From NCBI RefSeq assembly GCF_018139145.2, contig NW_026114279.1, positions 372,001 to 436,000 of the forward strand: 64,000 bases of DNA, written 5' to 3'. Under the pieces are notes generated by a model. The model was not told the DNA's origin, ran no database searches, and worked only from the letters and a program-made list of their open reading frames with translations. Positions 14,437 through 26,974 of this stretch are shown here, in pieces. Position numbers and translations under genes: made by a program. Every line of letters begins with the position of its first letter. Positions within the stretch are counted from its first letter, which is position 1. The DNA comes from Gymnogyps californianus (Eukaryota > Chordata > Aves > Accipitriformes > Cathartidae).

Positions 14437-14782
14437 TGTAGGAGACCAACTGGAGGAACAAACAATCTAACACCAAGGTTAACTTGTAACCCCCTGGAAC
14501 AAAGAGCTGTTTGCTCAGAAGGATACAGACAATGGCAGGAGACAAACTCGATAAGGGAACAGGGAGTGGAGATTCGCTGAGGCTATCCGAGGAATGTCTC
14601 AAACACTCGCAGGTGATGAAAGCTCAAACGATCCTTGAAGAGGAGCTAAAGACTGATAAGAGGGAACAGCCCGCAAAAGGCTGGATGATTGCCCAAGAAG
14701 GGGCGAAGCCAGAGCTAGGGGAAAGGTAAATGTGGCAGGGGGAGATCGCGACCACCGACTCAATTCGAGACCAAAAAGACTT

Positions 14783-14815
<33 letters not shown>

Positions 14816-15333
14816 CCGCCCCCCCCCCCCGCCTGCAAGAAGCATGCGTGCTAATTTACATAGCAAGCGAGGCTAATTCAAATAAGAGGCAGTCCACATT
14901 GAAGGATAAGAATATAAGGAGAAGGCAAGTACCAAAAGAGAGAAAGAAGAGGGAAAGAAGAAAAGAAAGGAGGAACTTCTGGACGAGCGCTTCTGCGGAC
15001 CAGAGACGACCCCACCACCACCGTTGGCTGGACCAACGCTGGAACCCGGACCGGTGATCTCTCTTTCCCTCTTTCTCCCGCTCCTTCTCCCTCTCTCCCC
15101 CTTCTCTCTTTCTTTTTATTCTTTTGCTTTTCTTCTCTAATAAGTAATGCAAGGTACAAACCCCACACGCTTGGCGAGCAATAAGGAATTTGCTATCTGA
15201 TTATTTGTCAATTGTCTTGAACTATTGAATAAAAGTCTTTGGTTACGGACCTAGTGTTTTGTACACTCTATTCCACACCAAGGGGATCGGCAAATCTGAG
15301 TCACCTCTCCCTCCCTTTTGGTGGGACGTGACA
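14437..15333 (+). mobile_element. Solo LTR, family D, 897 bp
   Basis: The element begins TGTAGGAGACC and ends GACGTGACA, with a perfect 5-bp duplication GAGGA on both sides (14432-14436 and 15334-15338). It holds a TATA-like TATAAGG near 14911 and an AATAAA signal at 15228-15233. A CCG trinucleotide run plus C-tract lies at 14782-14832, and a long purine/pyrimidine-biased stretch at about 14930-15115. No interior coding region remains. Family not recognised by name. Confidence 0.9.
14782..14832. repeat. (GCC)n microsatellite plus C-run inside solo LTR D
   Basis: About eleven GCC units run directly into a run of C. The poly-Ala and poly-Gly frames across it are translation artefacts of the repeat. 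The tract lies upstream of the presumed TATA element, so it would be in U3. Confidence 0.9.
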
Positions 15334-15338
15334 GAGGA

Positions 15339-18300
15339 TCTGAAAAAAATAAGATTTTAACTATCTGAAATCAAAGGCACCAGAGCACAGGTAGTTAACT
15401 CTGCTTCTTCCAAATTTCGGGAGAAGTATTCCACCTTCAGGTTTCCAGCTACTGATGCCTACTACGTCCCACTTTTCTGCTATGGCAATGTGTATTCTTA
15501 ACATACAAAAAAATTGCTAAATTTTCACAGGGAAATGATCCATTTTGATAAATTAAAAATTTGTGGGTATAAATGTGAAACATTTTTAAGATCAAAAATA
15601 TTGCAGCTTTTTTTAGTTCATTAGAAGTCTGATTTCTAGCAAAAAGAGCATCTTAAAATCCATTTAGAATTCAAAATGCTAGATAAAATAATCTATAAAT
15701 ATTGTTTGTACTCTGGTTTTAAGTTTATACTTGTCTTCAGAATTTTGGGGGAAATATACAGATAGCCTAAAACATAATACAGCATTTGAATATCAAGCTT
15801 CACTTGCCTGATGCCTATGTTACATCCAAGAGTCTGAAATCAGAAGAAATGGACCAGTAATCCAAACAGTGAAATAACATGCTAAAACTCACTGGTTGAA
15901 TGTCTTTACATATTATTACATCGAAAACAGCAACAGTCCAGAAATAGTGACATTTAAAAATGCCTATACAAATTCAGCACAGCTTTTATGTGTATATAAA
16001 TTACAATACTATCTTCAATTCCTTTATTACACCTTCTCTAGCATTCCGTGAACATAATTATAGTTCTGAGTGTTTGGCTGGCTTATCAATACAACTTTTC
16101 ACACTTACCATACAAAATATGGTCATACTAGACATACAGAATGTGTCTAGTAAGCGTATCTTACATTTTAATCTTGAACTGAGTACAGAATTGCTTCTTT
16201 GGTGAGCATTTCTCAATTTGATAATACAGTTCATTACAAATTAGCTTTTATTTGTGTGTCCCCCAAAGGCCTTGGGGCTAGCAGGATTATTCCCATATTA
16301 TTTAAAAAACAAAAAAGTAGGTCCCAAACACTGCTGTGTTTGCAATGTCCACTTTTTTCAAGAATGCATGATATCTGGTAAGCATTTTGCCATGTTTAGA
16401 AGGAGGTCCCCATGGATTTGAGCAGCACTTACAAATATTAAGCATTTCTACAAACAAAACTAGGTTTCTGAAGCTGTGAGCCCAAAAAAATGAGAAACAT
16501 CACTGCTGAACGCATTGTTCTAGGGTCAGGTGACTAGTATATAATTAAATAGAAATTTTGGCAGAAATCAGTTTTCCAGAGTTGTGTTCCACTTCATAAT
16601 AAGCCATCCTTTTCTCCTTCCATAATCTTCTACCTTTTTCATTATGTTTTCCAAATTCAGCAATATTTAAGTGCTTCACAGTACAGCTTTGATACCCATA
16701 CTAAATGATCCATCCTTCACACTAAATGAGGCAAAATACACCTGAAAATTTAGCATACAATCAAGTTAAAAGATAAAAAGAAAAAGAAAAAAGGACTTAT
16801 ATCATGGACAATGCTAATCTGCATTTTCAAGCTTCTAAATGCTTTTAACTGTTATGAACTTTTGTCCTGGTTTTTTTCAAAGAAGGAATCTGCAGAGAAT
16901 TCAGCTGTCCTACTCTAATAAGCCTCCGCTGAGCGCACAGAATTTGGTGTTTGTTTCTCCCTTCCATCCTGTAGGCTTGTATCTTGCCTAAAGTTTCACA
17001 GCAATAGCAGAAATTTAACACCCAGATGATACATCTTCCATTTTTTATGTGTTGTTCCAAAAGAAGGACACTAAACACTGTTCTCAAAGATTATAGATAG
17101 GCAAAGCAATTCATTTCCTCCTAATCTCATTCTGAAAACAAACAAAATTAAACTGATTAAAATAAAATACTTATTAAAAACCCCCAAATTCTTAAAAAAA
17201 CAAACTAAAACAACTTCCCCACAAATCAAAGACAGATACCTAATACAGAAGGCATAGGCAATCTTGACTAAATACTGATATTTGTATTCAAGCTTAATTA
17301 TCCTTGTAACTTTTTTTTTTATTTTAGTAACTCATTCTGCAGTTTCTTCCATCCTTACCCTGCCCTATATCCAAACTTTATCTTTCTCCTTGTCAGTCTT
17401 TATATTTAAACAGTATTATGTGTTCACAACTCCCATTTAATTGAGGTAGTAAGCATCAGAAATACTGTTATGCATGAAAATGGAGCTAATCCCCGTCATA
17501 AGGGTTTATAGGAACCTAAGGATCTTTGCTCCATTATTAAGCCTTCCAGAAAAATATATGCAGCAAGTTAACACAAACCATCGCGTGCACAATTTCTATT
17601 TATAAACCAATTCCGCTACCCAGTGTAATATATATTTTGTCATCATAGATACAAGTACTGCTTTCTCTCAAACAATGAAATGGGAGGAAAAAAAGAGAGA
17701 TGGCATCTTTCTCTACCACATAATACAGATGACCAAGTTTTATAACTCAAAAATTGCCAAGTTAGGAAGAGAACTTAATGTACATTAGATGCAACTATGT
17801 ACGACTAAATTAATTAACCACAGAACATGCCTCTGAAGTTTACCAAGGTTATTCTTTCAGGAAAATAAAAACCGAGGTATTTTAAAACTGAAATCTAAGA
17901 GATCAATGAGGTTTAAAAAAAAAAAAAATCTTAATTCATGTTCCATGATCAATATGATATTTATCTTCTCTTGTTTGACAAAAGATCTTTTCCCGTGCTA
18001 CAGCTACAAATTCAGATAAAATGGGAACTATTTCATCATGCTGAAGAAGGCTTTCTATTAAATGTATCGTGCATAATCTTCAACAGTATAATACATCTGA
18101 AAAAAAATATTCATCCCAATTCTCTATGCAGCAGCATTTATCATTCAGGGGGAAAAAAAGCACTTTTAGTTCAAATATCATTACATTATCTCATAGAGTT
18201 AGTTTCAGATTGCTGAACTTTCTGAAAAATTACTTTATAGATGCAGCAATAGCTCAAAATAAAACTAGTTTTGGAATCGTAAAGCCTCTTGCCTGCCTCC

Positions 18301-18495
18301 CTCAATTTATACTCAAACACAGAGAAAAACACTATTTTTAAATTGAAACCAGTAAAAACAATGTTGGCTAACTGAATAAGGTGCCAAACAGATAAACTGA
18401 CATTTGCAATACAGATTAAATGAAACAAACCCATTTTAGCTTCTATGTTACAATACATATTTTAAAAGAATCAGAAGGCTACGGTCTTAATCTGT
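15339..18495. other. JMY intron 2, no recognised element
   Basis: AT-rich sequence with short A-runs. No coding, RNA or transposon signal seen. Confidence 0.55.
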
Positions 18496-18500
18496 GTAGG

Positions 18501-19071
18501 TGTCCTGGTTTTGGCTGGGACAGAGTTAATTTTCTTCCTAGTAGCTGGTACAGTGCTGTGTTTTGGATTTAGTGTGAGAATACTGTTGATAACACTCTGA
18601 TGTTTTACTTGTTGCTAAGTAGCGCTTATCTTAAACCAAAGATTTTTCAGGTTCCCATGCTCTGCCAGCAAGCAGGTGTGCAAGAAGCTGGGAGGGAGCA
18701 TAGCCGGGGCAGCTGACCTGAACTAGCCAAAGGGGTATTCCATACCATGGAACGTCATGCTCAGTATATAAACAGGGGGGAGTTGGCCGGGAGGCGTGGA
18801 GGGAATCGGTCAGCGGGTGGTGAGCAATTGCATTGTGCATCACTTGTTTTTCTTGGGTTTTATTTCTCTCTCTTTTTGTTATCTTCCTTTTCATTACTAT
18901 TATTATTATTATTATATTTTATTTTTTATTTAAATTATTAAACTGTTCTTATCTCAACCCACGAGTTCTGCCTTCTTTCCATATTCTCCTCCCCATCCCA
19001 CTGGGGGGGGGGGGGGGGGTGAGGGAGCGGCTGCGTGATGCTTAGTTGCCGGCTGGGGTTAAACCACAACA
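18501..19071 (+). mobile_element. Solo LTR, family B (copy B2)
   Basis: Starts TGTCCTGGTTTTGGCTGGGA and ends GGTTAAACCACAACA. The 5-bp duplication is GTAGG (18496-18500) versus GTAGA (19072-19076), one mismatch. The TATA box TATATAAA is at 18765-18772. A run of G near the U5 end (about 19003-19019) corresponds to the C-run of B1. No interior. It lies antisense to JMY. Confidence 0.92.
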
Positions 19072-19076
19072 GTAGA

Positions 19077-19744
19077 AACTGCTAATTTTATCAAAAGTAC
19101 TTCTGAGATGCAATAAAGATTACATTTGTTATTTTTGGTTAAGTATTTAAAATTAGAATTATTTTTAAATATAACAAACATATGTGTTATAAAACAGTTT
19201 TACCAAAATGTAGTATTCTTCAGCTGGCTATACTTTTTTAGCTCTTAGGAAAATATACTGTTAAAGTGTTACAACAAATTACATACTTTTAATGCACTTC
19301 CATGTTTAAGTGTTTCACAACATGAAATGAGAAGCTACTGACTTCTCATGGTTTATCACATTATGTCAGAAAACTAGAATGAAAAGTAACTTCCTGTAGA
19401 ATCTTTTAAAAGAATTAACAATCACATAGATACTGTACAACATGTGTCTCTGTTTTATGTATTAGTCAGTATTCCCAGTAATCACAAAAGTGTAAGTTTC
19501 ACCTATTAAATTCAACAGTGAATTTAAATAGTCAAACATAGTAAGTTAAACAGTTGATGGTTAGCTACATGTCAGAGACATTCTCACTCTTCAAAAGCAC
19601 TCCTCTGAGTAAAGGAACCAGAAAAATAGGGTCAACATTTAGTGGAGAAACCATCACTGCATATACTGCATAATAAAAGTAGTAAATAGTAACTGAAAAG
19701 CATGATTTCCCCATTAATAAGAAGTTCTGTTACCTTTACCATAC
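19077..19744. other. JMY intron 2 end, no recognised element
   Basis: Unique AT-rich sequence between solo LTR B2 and exon 2. Confidence 0.55.
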
Positions 19745-19918
19745 CTTTATCTGCTGTCTTCTAAGCATCGCAAGTTCCCTCATATCTCGGAATGGCTGTA
19801 GTAAGTACTGGTAGAGCTCCATGGTAGCTTCTGCAAGACTACTGTAGGCTTCATCTTCCATTCGATACAGTTCAAGCAGCTCTACCATGCTTTCCGTGTT
19901 CTTATGTTTTTCCAGAAG
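19745..19918 (-). CDS. JMY: JMY exon 2, 58 residues
   Basis: The reverse strand reads from LLEKHKNTES to LRRQQIK with no stop, matching the segment that directly follows exon 1 in vertebrate JMY. It belongs to the long central helical/coiled-coil region shared with WHAMM, which in that family links the N-terminal regulatory region to the actin-binding C terminus. The acceptor is a T-rich tract ending ACAG at 19919 and the donor is GTATGG at 19744. The exon is 174 bp and phase 0 on both sides, so it joins exons 1 and 3 in frame. The glutamates in LLEKH and LLELYRMED are conservative differences from human as I remember it. Confidence 0.96.
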
Positions 19919-21886
19919 CTGTAAAAAAAATTGTAATTTTAGTGAATGTGTTCAAACATTCCTGCTAAAAGTGAGTCATTTAAAAAAAAAAAAACAAACA
20001 TTTTTTTAGCCTATCCTTTTGTATTATCTTCTCTACCCCACAAAATCATCACTCAGACATTAAAAAAAAAAAATCTTAAACCCCACCCACATCTTGAATT
20101 TAGCCAGTCAAGTATGAGCATGTCTCTGATAAGCTTAACTCAAAATGTGCACCACTTATTAATTTTTTATTTTCAAAAATCTTTGGAAGGTATGAGCACA
20201 AAGACAGCACAAAAAGCAACGCAGTACAAGAATCTATAACATCGTAATCAGATAAGCTACTTCACACATTTCCCACTTTCAGGTATGAGGGGAGAAGGAG
20301 TGATAGGAAAGGAGACAAAAGAGGAGAAATCACATTTTGATCTTTCTAGGCTTTTTTTTTTTGCCTATCTGTACTTTGGACTGGCACAGCCCCGTTATAT
20401 CAGTGCAGCTCCAGACACAGACCCAGACCAGAATCTATGTGAAACAAAACAGTGATCTGCATTTCTGGTAATTTTGTCTTCCGTTTTATTATTTTTCCCT
20501 AGACAGTTTAGGCATAAAAGTTCAAATCCACAAAGTTTCCATTAGATTTTTTTTTTTAAAGGAAATTATCTAAGTATTATAAGCTTTAAATAAAATACTT
20601 CAAATAAAATAAAATAATTTATATTTTAATTCATATAAGAAAATTTCATAAGAAAACACAACATCAAAGTCTGTCCATTCCTTCCTTTAGTTCTTATGAA
20701 GCCAAAAATTCGTTTGTACAAATTTGCTACAATATATGTTTTTAATTTATATGTCTGTTTTGCATCTATTTGGGGGATTTGCATGGGCAGACCTCACATG
20801 CTGCTGGAAATCTTTTACCATTTCTAAAAAAATATTCAACTGTTTAACAAAAACTAATCTCATACAGACATGTGGAGTACTTGATGTATTTACAAAGACA
20901 AGATTATCTGAAATTAATTCCCCTCATATAATTTTCAAAGTCAAAATCTCTTGTCCTTTAATATTATCATCACAAAAGCATATATTCACAGTCCAAGTTT
21001 ATTTAAACTTAACATAGATTAGGAATACTATGGAATAAGCACATCGTATCTTCTATCTGTTCATTCAAGTTGGATGCCAAACCTACATGAAATATTCTCC
21101 GTATACTCAACTGCATCAAGTATTATTATTGGAAGACAAAATAGAGGGAACTGTAGATTAGAAACTGAAGCTTTGATCAACAGTCCTTTGGTATCTGGTT
21201 CATTTATATCCCAGGACAGTCAAGAGAAGTCCTGTTCCGGATCAAAGTCAGCTGAAGCATTTTTTTTAGCTGGCTGCCATCCAGACAGCATTCAGACTAT
21301 CAGATAACAATAACGCTGGGTCTAGCACAGAATTCACTGAATTAATAATGTCATAAGGCAAACCAGGCCCTCCATAGACTCACAGGTAGTTTAACTGTGT
21401 ATGTTCCAATTTTCACACAGGCAGTACCTAGACGATATGCTATATTAGAAACATGAAAATTCAGCTAATACCTATCAGCTAAGATGGAGACATTGGTTAA
21501 TCTGGTCAAATGCTTAAACCAACCTGGTACCTTAAAACTGTGCAGTTTTCAAGATGTTAGCATAAAATATATGAACAATTTTTGTGGCATATGTTACTCA
21601 TGATTAATTCTCAATACAGACATTCAGTGTTACTATTCATTTAATTCAACAGTCTCGGTATTAATTTTTTACTTTCACAACTTTTAATTATATTACTTAA
21701 AGAAGTGGGTGGAGGAGGGTAGAGTAATATCCTGTACAGGCCTGACTAGTGCTATACCCATTGAATACTGCATTTATTTAAGAATCATGTTTCACAGATG
21801 TTACATTGTTCACAACTAAATGAATCCATATATTTTAGGCAACTATTATACAGATACTCTAGCCAGCAGGAAACACGTTTTTATCA
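19919..21886. other. JMY intron 1 start, no recognised element
   Basis: Unique AT-rich sequence up to the ERV-A target site. The open frames are short and without motifs. Confidence 0.55.
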
Positions 21887-21891
21887 ATTTA

Positions 21892-23232
21892 TGTGCTGGT
21901 GCAGACCCCCTGGGTCACGTTGCGATGTCAGGACCAGCCAACGTTGTGTTCTTGTTTTGGCTACAAGTGCAGTGAGTTGGGACAATCTGGTACTTTCTTA
22001 TCCTGGCTAGGGTACAGTGAATTAGGATGATTAGGCACTCCCTAACTGTACCTGAAACTCCTGTTGCCTGGAACTGTACCCGAAACTCCTGCTGCTTGGA
22101 TCATGGCCTGCCTTGGAGGGTGCCAGAATTACCTGACAAGAATGATGGCCAGAATGGAAATACACTGACCAAAGTCAATCATCTCGCAATCCTATAAATA
22201 GTGATCCTAAGTGAGACCCTTTGAGCTCTCCGGGATCACAGCAGGCTGTGACCCAGCATCTCCTCCCGAGTTGGGACGCCTCTCAGGGTGGATTTCGCAA
22301 GGATTTTTAAGGATAGTTTCGTGAGGATTTTAAGTAGTAGATGTCGCGAGGATTTCAGAGTAGATTTCGTGAGGATTTCCAAGATCGTCTGCTGATAGAT
22401 GCCAATGAAGAAGGGGTCAAAGATTGTCTGCTAACAAACGCTGACGAAGGAGAATAGCGAGTAATTCACTACAATTAGATTTCACAAGGTTTTAAAAGAT
22501 CATTTGGTACCAATAATTTATCACAGTTGGCTAAGAGAGAGAAATCTTGATTATAGGTTAACCTCTATATCTGTGTGTATGCGCGTTTGTGTGTGTGTGT
22601 GCAATTTGATTTAGGAAACTTTGTAGTGCTGATAGCAAACTTTATTAAATCACTCTGATAATTGGCTTATGATTAAGTATTGTTAAAAATCATATAACCT
22701 AATCTTGTGATTTACCGTAATAGTGTTAATAAATCTTAAATTGCTGCTACCTCAAAGTCATATAGGATCCATAATCACTCATTCCCCAGCAAATTGGCAT
22801 AGTAATTTAACAGGAGATTTTCCTTACCCTTTGTATCCCTTCTATTAGGCATAAACTGTTGTCCAAGTCTGAGACTAAGACTGGATCCAGCCGCACCTAG
22901 ACTCCTCTCTGAGAAGGAGTTTAGAAAGCAAGGGGGTCCATTCTGAACCTCGTGACTCAACAGGAGTGTCTCCCTTACCCTTTTGCATCTCCGGTCTCTG
23001 TGTAAATCATTCTAAATCGATTCTAACTTGATTTTCCTTTGTATGTTTCTCCCATGTAGTAAGTAATAGAGTGAACCTTGCCATTGAACTTTGTTAAGTC
23101 GCACTTTTACAAATTCACATTAAAAAATCACTTTTGCTAATATCTTTGACAGTGATTCTTTAAGTGATCTAAACCACTTCATTCGTAACAAATTGGCGTA
23201 GTCGGCATGATCCTAAATCAGGATTCACGACA
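21892..23232 (+). repeat. ERV-A 5' LTR, 1341 bp
   Basis: Begins TGTGCTGGTGCAG and ends ATTCACGACA. TATAAATA at 22193-22200 and AATAAA at 22728-22733 place R at roughly 22225-22750 and leave a long U5 of about 480 bp. Four or so copies of a TTTCGTGAGGATTT-like motif lie at about 22297-22380. U5 contains two primer-site-like sequences (near 22789 and 23190), discussed in the findings. The last 462 bp are shared with the truncated 3' LTR. Confidence 0.88.
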
Positions 23233-23296
23233 AATTGGCGTAGTTGGCAGGATCCTAAATCAGGATTCGTGACAAACTGGCATAGTCAGCAGGATG
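23190..23296 (+). repeat. Three tandem primer-binding-site repeats, tRNA-Ser type
   Basis: The unit ACAAATTGGCGTAGTCGGCA followed by GGATCCTAAATCAGGATTCRYG (about 41 bp) occurs starting near 23188 (inside the LTR), 23230 (the functional position just after the LTR) and, in part, 23272. TGGCGTAGTCGGCAGGAT is complementary to the 3' end of vertebrate tRNA-Ser. The third unit runs straight into the gag start codon (ATG at 23294), so the leader between LTR and gag is only about 60 bp. Confidence 0.88.
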
Positions 23297-24824
23297 GCAA
23301 GTAGTATCACCAATTACTTACAAAAGCACGGTATTAATCCAAACCTCAGCTTTTCAGGAGAATGGGTCCATAGTAATTGGTATGAATGGGAAGCGATAGA
23401 GAAGCAATTGAATTATGCAAGGGGTTTGACCAAGGATGGAAAAGATAAAGGTATAATTTGTAAAATGCTGGGAACATGTTTAGAAGCAGCATACCAGGAA
23501 AGGAAAGACACAAATAGTAAGATTAAAGATATGCAAGATGAAATAGAGGGATGTAAAGCTACTGAAATATTACTATCTTTAAGAATAGAACATCTGGAAA
23601 AACAACTTCAGGAAGCTAATTTAAAAGCACAGAAGTTAGGAGAACGCGTTGAAATGATATTAATGCAGGCTCCAAAACCCCCCGACATAGTTCAAATCAG
23701 AAAACTAATAGTATGCCCTGAAGATTGAGATGGTAATATTTGGGACGATTCAAATAAAAACAGCTCAGACGAAGATAACCCCCTCCCCCTGCCTGAGCCT
23801 CCCCAATACACCGCTAGACCAATTATAAAAACAGAAGAAATTACCGGACCACGGGGTGGAGCAGGAGATCGCACTAGAAAAACAATCCCATTCGATCCGA
23901 TTCAACTGGCCAATTTACAGGAATGATACGGCCGTAAGCCCGGAGAAACTGAAACAGAATATTTGTGGCATGTGTGCTTATCCAGAGGGGACAGAATATT
24001 ATTAAATGGGGATGAATCAAATGGATATTGGGGACTAGGTGTCTTTTTAAATGCTGGCCCCAACCCCCCGGAAAATTCCCATTCAATAACAAATAGAGTG
24101 GCATATTGGGCTGGAGGAATAGATGCGCTAGAGAGAGGAGAACCATCTATCATACCTATAAAATCTCTAGATGAATTTTCAGTTGCAGTGACAAAGGCTG
24201 CTTGTATACAGGCTATGCATGAACGTGCTCCACATGATGTTCCACTCCCAACAACCATAGATTTTGCCATGCTAAAACCATTAATCAGGGGAGCCCCAAT
24301 TGTGCTTAAACCTTACCTCATTGCAAAGCGAGACGAAATTAGAAGGGACACAGAATATAATGCCCTCTTAGCCACAGAAGCTGACCAATGCCGCACAAAG
24401 AGCCATAAGGCATCTTCCCACCTGGGCAGAACTGATGCACGACATTATAAATCTTGGGCGAGAAATGGGATGGGATGATGTGTCCAGTGGAACCAGAAAT
24501 ACAAGTCGAAATGTTAGACAGGTTAAGCAAGCACCCCAGAGTAGCTCTCATTAATTGAGACCCATTGATCGACAATTGAGGGTCCAGGATGAAAGGAATG
24601 AACTGTGGAAACAAGCCCTGGCAATGGGTATTCCCACAGCTGCCATTCATAGACAATCGACTGGAGTTATTTTAAGCCTGATAGAAGCTTTTCAAAAGCG
24701 AGACGTAGCAGTGTCACCTGCTACTGCTCCCCCTCAATCGGCCCCCAAGGGACCTCCCAACCCTTCTTTTCCTCTGCGACAGGAATTAAAGGAATTGCAG
24801 GAACAGAAACCAAAAAACAGGTAA
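23294..24824 (+). pseudogene. gag: ERV-A gag pseudogene
   Basis: Gag would form the virus particle. The start at 23294 follows the primer site directly and opens 144 codons with a heptad-rich, Glu/Lys/Leu-rich stretch (coiled-coil-like, about residues 70-125). The same frame continues past a TGA at 23726 and another at 23924 into a capsid-like segment (about 23927-24430). A frameshift before about 24440 and a TAA near 24552 break the rest, and a C-terminal part ends in the TAA at 24822. No CCHC zinc knuckle is visible, and no N-terminal myristoylation glycine follows the Met. These features fit an ERVL-type Gag rather than the ERV-C type. Confidence 0.82.
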
Positions 24825-25427
24825 ACTCCAGACAGCTATTGGCCCTTCCTGTCTGGAAAGTCAATGTTTACCAATGGATAAGCAATGATGGCCCTGATAT
24901 TATTCTTCCCGTAGGTCCTCACTGACAACCAATTAAATTCCTAACAGATACAGGAGCACAGATTTCAATACTAACAAAACAAGATGCTGAGAAGCTGGGC
25001 ATACGACCTGGATGGCAGAGAGTTAAAGTCACCAGAGTAAATGGAGCAAGTGTTATTTGTCAAACTGCTAAAGTTAATTTATGGCTCCCAGGCGAGAAGC
25101 GCATATCCTCTGCTTGCTTTGCAGTTAAAGATCATAATGAAAATATTTTGGGTTTCGATGTTTTGAATGGCCGAACCTGGTCCCTGCCAGATGGCAGTGT
25201 GTGGTCCTTTGGTTCAAATGTTGACCCTAATCCTGATAGAAATCGGGAGGCTACAGCGCGTGTACTCCGCGCAGCCTCTGCACTCCCCAAGTCAAAGATT
25301 ACCAATGTACCACAATACCTGATTTCTCCTGTGGCACGAAATGGAATTTCTGAGGTAACAGCAGATTTGGAGAAAAGAAAAATTATCTCCAGAACCCACT
25401 CCCCATAGAACTCACTTGTCTGGCCAG
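24825..25427 (+). pseudogene. pol: ERV-A protease and start of reverse transcriptase
   Basis: A retroviral aspartic protease is visible from its active-site motif L-T-D-T-G-A-Q (Asp codon at 24947), preceded by an in-frame TGA at 24923-24925. It is followed by a dUTPase-free linker and the first RT residues, with an in-frame TAG near 25408. The reading frame is then cut by solo LTR X1. No separate start codon is expected, since Pro and Pol are made as fusions with Gag. Confidence 0.8.
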
Positions 25428-25432
25428 CTCAG

Positions 25433-26558
25433 TGTGGAGGGTTGACCCTGGCTGGATGCCAGGTGCCCACCAAAGCTGCTCTATCACTCCCCCTCCTCAA
25501 CTGGACAGGGGAGAGAAAATAAAACGAAAAGCTCATAGGTCGAGATAAGGACAGGGAGATCACTCAGCAATTACCCTCACAGGCAAAACAGACTCGACTT
25601 GAGGAAAAAAATTAATTTAATTAGTCAAATCAGGGTAGGATAATGAGAAATAAAACCAAATCTTAAAAACACCTTCCCCCCCACCCCTCCCGGGCTTAAC
25701 TTTACTCCCGATTTTCTCTACCTCCTCCCCCTGAGTGGTGCAGGGGGACAGGGAATGGGGGTTGCAGTCAGTTCATCACACATTGTTTCTGCCACTCCTT
25801 CCTCCTCAGGGGGAGGACTCCTCACACTCTTCCCCTGCTCCAACTTGGGGTCCCTCCCACGGGAGACAGTCCTCCATGAACTTCTCCAACATGGGTCCTT
25901 CCCACGGGCTACAGTTCTTCACGAACTGCTCCAGCATGGGTCCCTTCCATGGGGTGCAGTCCTTCAGGAACAGACTGCTCCAGCGTGGGTCCCCCATGGG
26001 GTCACAGTCCTGCTCCAGCATGGGCTCCTCTCTCCATGGGGCCACAGGTCCTGCCAGGACCTTGCTCCAGCACGGGCTCTCCACGAGGCCACAACCTCCT
26101 TCAGGCATCCACCTGCTCCGGCGTGGGGTCCTCCAGGGGCTGCAGGTGGATATCTGCTCCACCATGGACCTCCATGGGCTGCAGGGGGACAGCCTGACTC
26201 ACCATGGTCTTCACCATGGGCTGCAGGGGAATCTCTGCTCCGGCGCCTGGAGCACCTCCTCCCCCTTCTTCTTCACTGACCTTGATGTCTGCAGAGTTGT
26301 TTCTCTCACATATTCTCACTCCTCTCTCTTCTGGCTGCAATTACTACTGTGCAGTAACTTCTTCCCCTTCTTAAATATGTTATCCCAGAGGCGCTACCAC
26401 CGTTGCTGATTGGCTCAGCCTTGGCCAGTGGCGGGTCTGTCTTGGAGCCGGCTGGCATTGGCTCTATTGGACACAGGGGAAGCTTCTAGCAGCTTCTCAC
26501 AGAAGCCACTCCTATAGCCCCCCCCACTACCAAAACCTTGCCACGCAAACCCAATACA
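25433..26558 (-). mobile_element. Solo LTR, family X (copy X1), inside ERV-A RT
   Basis: On the minus strand it begins TGTATTGGGTTTGCGTGGCA and ends CAGGGTCAACCCTCCACA. Flanks are CTCAG (25428-25432) and TTCGG (26559-26563), a degenerate 5-bp duplication with two transitions; removing the element with one copy leaves the ERV-A RT frame continuous, which supports these ends. U3 (about 25850-26260) is built of imperfect repeats with CCATGG and CTGCAG cores. The 224-residue plus-strand open frame over it is a repeat artefact. Confidence 0.85.
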
Positions 26559-26974
26559 TTCGGAAACCACAGGGAAGGTGGCGTTTAACAATTGATTATC
26601 GGCACTTGAACACTAATACAGCCCCACTAACAGCTGCCGTGCCAAACATTGCAAACTTAACAGCTACTTTGTAAGCAGCTGCACACCCATGGATGGCAAC
26701 CCTAGATGTGAAAGATATGTTCTTTATGGTCCCCTTACAAGAAAAGGATAAAGAGAAATTTGCCTTTACTTGGGAAGGTGTACAGTACACCTTTAACAGA
26801 CTCCCACAGGGATATAAACACTCTCCCACAATTGCTCATGCTGCACTTGCTGAACTTATACAGTCTCGCTCCCCCAAGATGTGAAACTATACCAATATAT
26901 AGATGTTATTCTGATTGGGGGAACTTCCCCTGAGACAGTGGGGGAAGCGGCAGCAGCAGCGCGACAAGCTCTAC
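26559..26974 (+). pseudogene. pol: ERV-A reverse transcriptase, palm region
   Basis: Continues RT after X1. Seen: R-K-P-Q-G-R-W-R, LTIDYRHLN, a TAA near 26672, the first catalytic Asp in TLDVKDMF (26698-26721), LPQGYKHSPT, and a frame change at about 26878. The polymerase motif reads Y-I-D-V instead of Y-x-D-D, so one catalytic Asp is lost. It is interrupted by solo LTR B3. Confidence 0.85.

Noticed and set aside
14599..14866. Open frames with poly-Ala or poly-Gly
   Set aside because: Direct products of the CCG repeat and C-run in solo LTR D.
22775..22960. Identical 61-codon minus-strand open frames here and at 41433-41618
   Set aside because: The identity is explained by the two ERV-A LTRs; the frame has no motif and no coding context.
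25735..26409. A 224-codon open frame rich in repeats
   Set aside because: It reads across the minisatellite of solo LTR X1 on the opposite strand; length comes from the repeat.
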